Shown: piece after piece, positions 62,359 through 64,000 of the stretch
Numbering within the stretch: the first letter of the stretch is position 1
Layout of the letters: each line of letters begins with the position of its first letter
Source of the DNA: Bacillus sp. UNC41MFS5
GTDB taxonomy: Bacteria > Bacillota > Bacilli > Bacillales_B > DSM-18226
NCBI RefSeq assembly: GCF_000686805.1
Contig: NZ_JMLP01000017.1
Coordinates: 1 to 64,000, forward strand
Direction of reading: 5' to 3'
DNA: 64,000 nucleotides
Translations under genes and position numbers: made by a program
The notes under the pieces: generated by a model
Told to the model about the DNA's origin: nothing
Database searches by the model: none
What the model saw: the letters and a program-made list of their open reading frames with translations, nothing else

Positions 62359-62721
62359 CGGGACGAGAACGGCAACTATTATTTTGCTGATCGGAAAAAA
62401 GACATCGTAAAGACAGGTGGCGAGAATGTCTCAAGTCAAGAAATTGAAAGCGTCCTAAGTCTTCATCCGGAAATACAGCAATGTGCAGTTTTCGGTGTTC
62501 CTGAACCACGTTGGGGAGAAGCTGTAACCGCGGCCGTCGTTTTAAAAGATGGATCTACTCTAACAGAGGAAGAAATCATTGACTATTGCCGCCAAAAATT
62601 ATCTGGCTTTAAAACACCGAAGCAAGTCGTGTTTAGGTCCAGCTTACCGACTACATCGGCTGGTAAACTACTAAAGCGAGCATTAAAGGATGAATATAAA
62701 AACTTATTACTGGAAATCTAA
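62359..62721 (+). pseudogene. C-terminal domain of an acyl-CoA ligase
   Basis: Frame reads RDENGNYYFADRKKDIVKTG (the A8/hinge block of AMP-forming ligases with the catalytic D-R-K), GENVSSQEIESVLSLHPEIQ and SAGKLLKRALKDEYK with the catalytic Lys. About 400 N-terminal residues are missing; the fusion point with the thiolase is near 62350. Confidence 0.85.
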
Positions 62722-62735
62722 AGTATCAAAGTGAG

Positions 62736-62764
62736 GAATCCACTGCAATGGTGGATTCTTTTTT
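62736..62764 (+). terminator. operon terminator
   Basis: GAATCCAC...GTGGATTC followed by TTTTTT. Confidence 0.75.
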
Positions 62765-62794
62765 CCCGGTTCAAGAATAATAGACTTGTAAGAT

Positions 62795-62990
62795 AGAAAG
62801 AAAGCCGCCAAGAAATGGCGGCTCTCTGCTTATTGTTGGACTTGCTTTTGATGCTCCATGACCTATGACAATCATGGTCCCTACAAAATACCAATATGGG
62901 GAGTCAAGTTCCACAGCAAGCAGCCATGTTCCGCCGAGGGAAATCAAAACCGCACCAATCATGGGAACATAAAGAAGAAATGCTTGTAAC
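62795..62990 (-). pseudogene. 3' part of a membrane protein gene, copy B
   Basis: The - strand reads SYFVSLQAFLLYVPMIGAVL, ISLGGTWLLAVELDSPYWYF, VGTMIVIGHGASKASPTISR. Two membrane helices of an unrecognised transporter with the same tail and GCCGCC hairpin as 52319. No start; a TAA lies just upstream. Confidence 0.5.
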
Positions 62991-63059
62991 GAAACAAAAT
63001 ATGACGGGATGAGTTACGGTCGCAAAAACAATTTAAATGGTTCTAAATGAACGAGTAGT

Positions 63060-63122
63060 ATACCTAGACATTCTATATATATTGATTTAGAATAAACCTA
63101 GAATGTCTAGGTATTGTTTTTT
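63060..63122 (+). terminator. sixteen-base inverted repeat with T run, upstream of a gene
   Basis: ATACCTAGACATTCTA and TAGAATGTCTAGGTAT are perfect arms, followed by TTTTTT, 18 bases before the next start codon. It may be an attenuator or the terminator of the lost upstream gene. Confidence 0.55.
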
Positions 63123-63139
63123 CTTGATGGGGGATTAAA

Positions 63140-63649
63140 ATGCATAGAAAAATAATATTGATTATTGTACTACTTTTATTGGCAACTTCTATTGTAATAG
63201 TAAAACCATCTTTAACTCGTTCATTCCATTATCTCATTACATCAAGCACAAACTTTAAGAATGAAAATATAAATGGTCTACAATTGTTTGATAACATACA
63301 CGACAAAAAATTCTTAAATATATACGATGAACAAACCACTAAAAGCCAAGATAATAACCTCTATAATTATTATGAGATTCAAGACGGAGTAGAAATTGCA
63401 ACTAATGATAAAGGAGATATTTTAAGATTTATTATTGAAACGGGAATTCCAACTGCAAAAGGAATAGAAATCGGAAATTCTATTGATAAAGCAAAGGATT
63501 TATATGGAAAAAATTATTATAAACGTGTAGAACAAGGTGTCGATATTATTGGCTATGTGGATAAAAAACACCACCAATCTCTCGAATTTTGGTATAACCC
63601 TCAAAATAAAATCATCATGTATCGGTTAGATGACAATTCGATGAAATAG
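63140..63649 (+). CDS. signal-anchored extracytoplasmic protein
   Basis: 169 residues. MHRKIILIIVLLLLATSIVI is a signal anchor; the rest is a polar Tyr/Asn/Lys-rich domain (NLYNYYEIQDGVEIATNDKG, IEIGNSIDKAKDLYGKNYYK) that resembles a small beta domain with repeated DKAKDLYG-type helices. No catalytic motif. ATG follows GATGGGGGATTAAA. Family not recognised. Confidence 0.6.
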   Translation: MHRKIILIIVLLLLATSIVIVKPSLTRSFHYLITSSTNFKNENINGLQLFDNIHDKKFLNIYDEQTTKSQDNNLYNYYEIQDGVEIATNDKGDILRFIIETGIPTAKGIEIGNSIDKAKDLYGKNYYKRVEQGVDIIGYVDKKHHQSLEFWYNPQNKIIMYRLDDNSMK

Positions 63650-63650
63650 A

Positions 63651-63682
63651 AAAAAATAGCACGCTTATCCGTGCTATTTTTT
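63651..63682 (+). terminator. intrinsic terminator
   Basis: AAAAATAGCACG-CTTATC-CGTGCTATTTTTT, nearly perfect stem. Confidence 0.75.
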
Positions 63683-63817
63683 GTGCAATACGGAATCCAA
63701 AAATCTGTTTTTTGAGTTTGTATTCCAGACAAATGCGCCATATGGAAGGAGCAAAACATGGCAAAGTAAGAGGGATCGTAGTTAAGTTAAATATTGGGGG
63801 GGAGGAGAACTCAATTT

Positions 63818-64000
63818 ATGGAAATAAGAAAACCAAACGATTCAGAATATAAAAAGATTTTATCACTTTCACCACAAGCCTTATTAGATGGTACATTAGG
63901 CGAGTCAAAACCGTCAGATGAAAAAGTTAAACAACTTATTGAACCATTATTGGAGAAAGGAAGCTATTATTTAATAGCAACTGAAGGCGATATTCTAATG
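63818..64000 (+). CDS. GNAT-like acetyltransferase, 3' end outside window
   Basis: First 61 residues only. ATG follows GGGGGGGAGGAGAAC. MEIRKPNDSEYKKILSLSPQ, ALLDGTLG and GSYYLIATEGDILM have the start and strand-two pattern of GNAT enzymes. The catalytic region is not visible, so the assignment is provisional. Confidence 0.5.
   Translation, partial: MEIRKPNDSEYKKILSLSPQALLDGTLGESKPSDEKVKQLIEPLLEKGSYYLIATEGDILM

Overview
The window is low-GC Firmicute chromosome, most likely a Bacillaceae species (Bacillus sensu lato). The evidence is strong GGAGG-type ribosome binding sites with ATG/GTG/TTG starts, spore germinant-receptor genes, an azlBCD cluster, a preQ1-controlled queCDE operon, Spx, a BclA-like jelly-roll protein and U-tailed intrinsic terminators. 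I cannot fix the genus from sequence alone. The window starts inside an amino-acid permease and ends inside an acetyltransferase-like gene.

1-9 kb is an accessory stretch. Short orphan genes (a lipoprotein, a YxiJ-like protein, a peptide with three PYLDT repeats) alternate with broken genes: an IS1595-type transposase tail, a fused deletion of a divergent MmyB-regulator/DUF1801 pair, and frameshifted hydrolase and hypothetical genes. A dispersed intergenic repeat with AACTAAC...GTTAGTT ends recurs here and again at 29-38 kb. 8.7-10.8 kb holds a divergent aldo/keto reductase and AraC-type regulator.

11.3-22.3 kb is the most striking region. It is a spore germination locus with one complete receptor operon (A-C-D-B order, + strand) and four additional B-subunit genes on the - strand, one truncated, plus short 3' tails of further lost B genes. 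A further, frameshifted B-type gene lies at 36.5-37.6 kb. B subunits are thought to recognise the germinant, so this looks like a birth-and-death family of ligand-recognition subunits sharing or having lost partner subunits.

22.6-24.2 kb is azlB-azlC-azlD (branched-chain amino acid export). 26.8-28.5 kb is a redox-stress cluster (Spx paralogue, 44-residue protein, Rrf2 repressor, IDEAL-domain protein), with the same CTGTAA-N9-TTACAG dyad in front of three of the four genes. It resembles the SaiR/SpxA2 arrangement known from B. anthracis. 28.8-40 kb is mixed: DinB, PadR with two half-permeases, a YdjM-like membrane protein, an orphan acyl carrier protein, NTF2/VOC pair and many small proteins. 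At 40.3 kb is a tyrosine-recombinase domain that has lost its catalytic His, second Arg and Tyr.

41.9-47.8 kb has a large RND efflux pump and a preQ1-I riboswitch controlling queC-queD-queE and a VUT-family queuosine-precursor transporter. 47.8-53 kb has HAD hydrolase, DUF1284, BclA-C-type, a seven-unit RCC1-like repeat gene, GGCT, acetyltransferase and DinB genes. 53-54 kb is a gene graveyard.

54-62.7 kb holds an M20 peptidase and a sigma-54-controlled acyl-CoA catabolic module: a CBS-PAS-AAA+-HTH activator, two -24/-12 promoters, enoyl-CoA hydratase, acyl-CoA dehydrogenase, racemase/CoA-transferase, SDR dehydrogenase and thiolase. The module is decaying: the dehydrogenase has a stop at codon 3, and a deletion fused the thiolase out of frame to the tail of an acyl-CoA ligase. 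A recurring theme is lost genes that leave only their 3' end and terminator behind.
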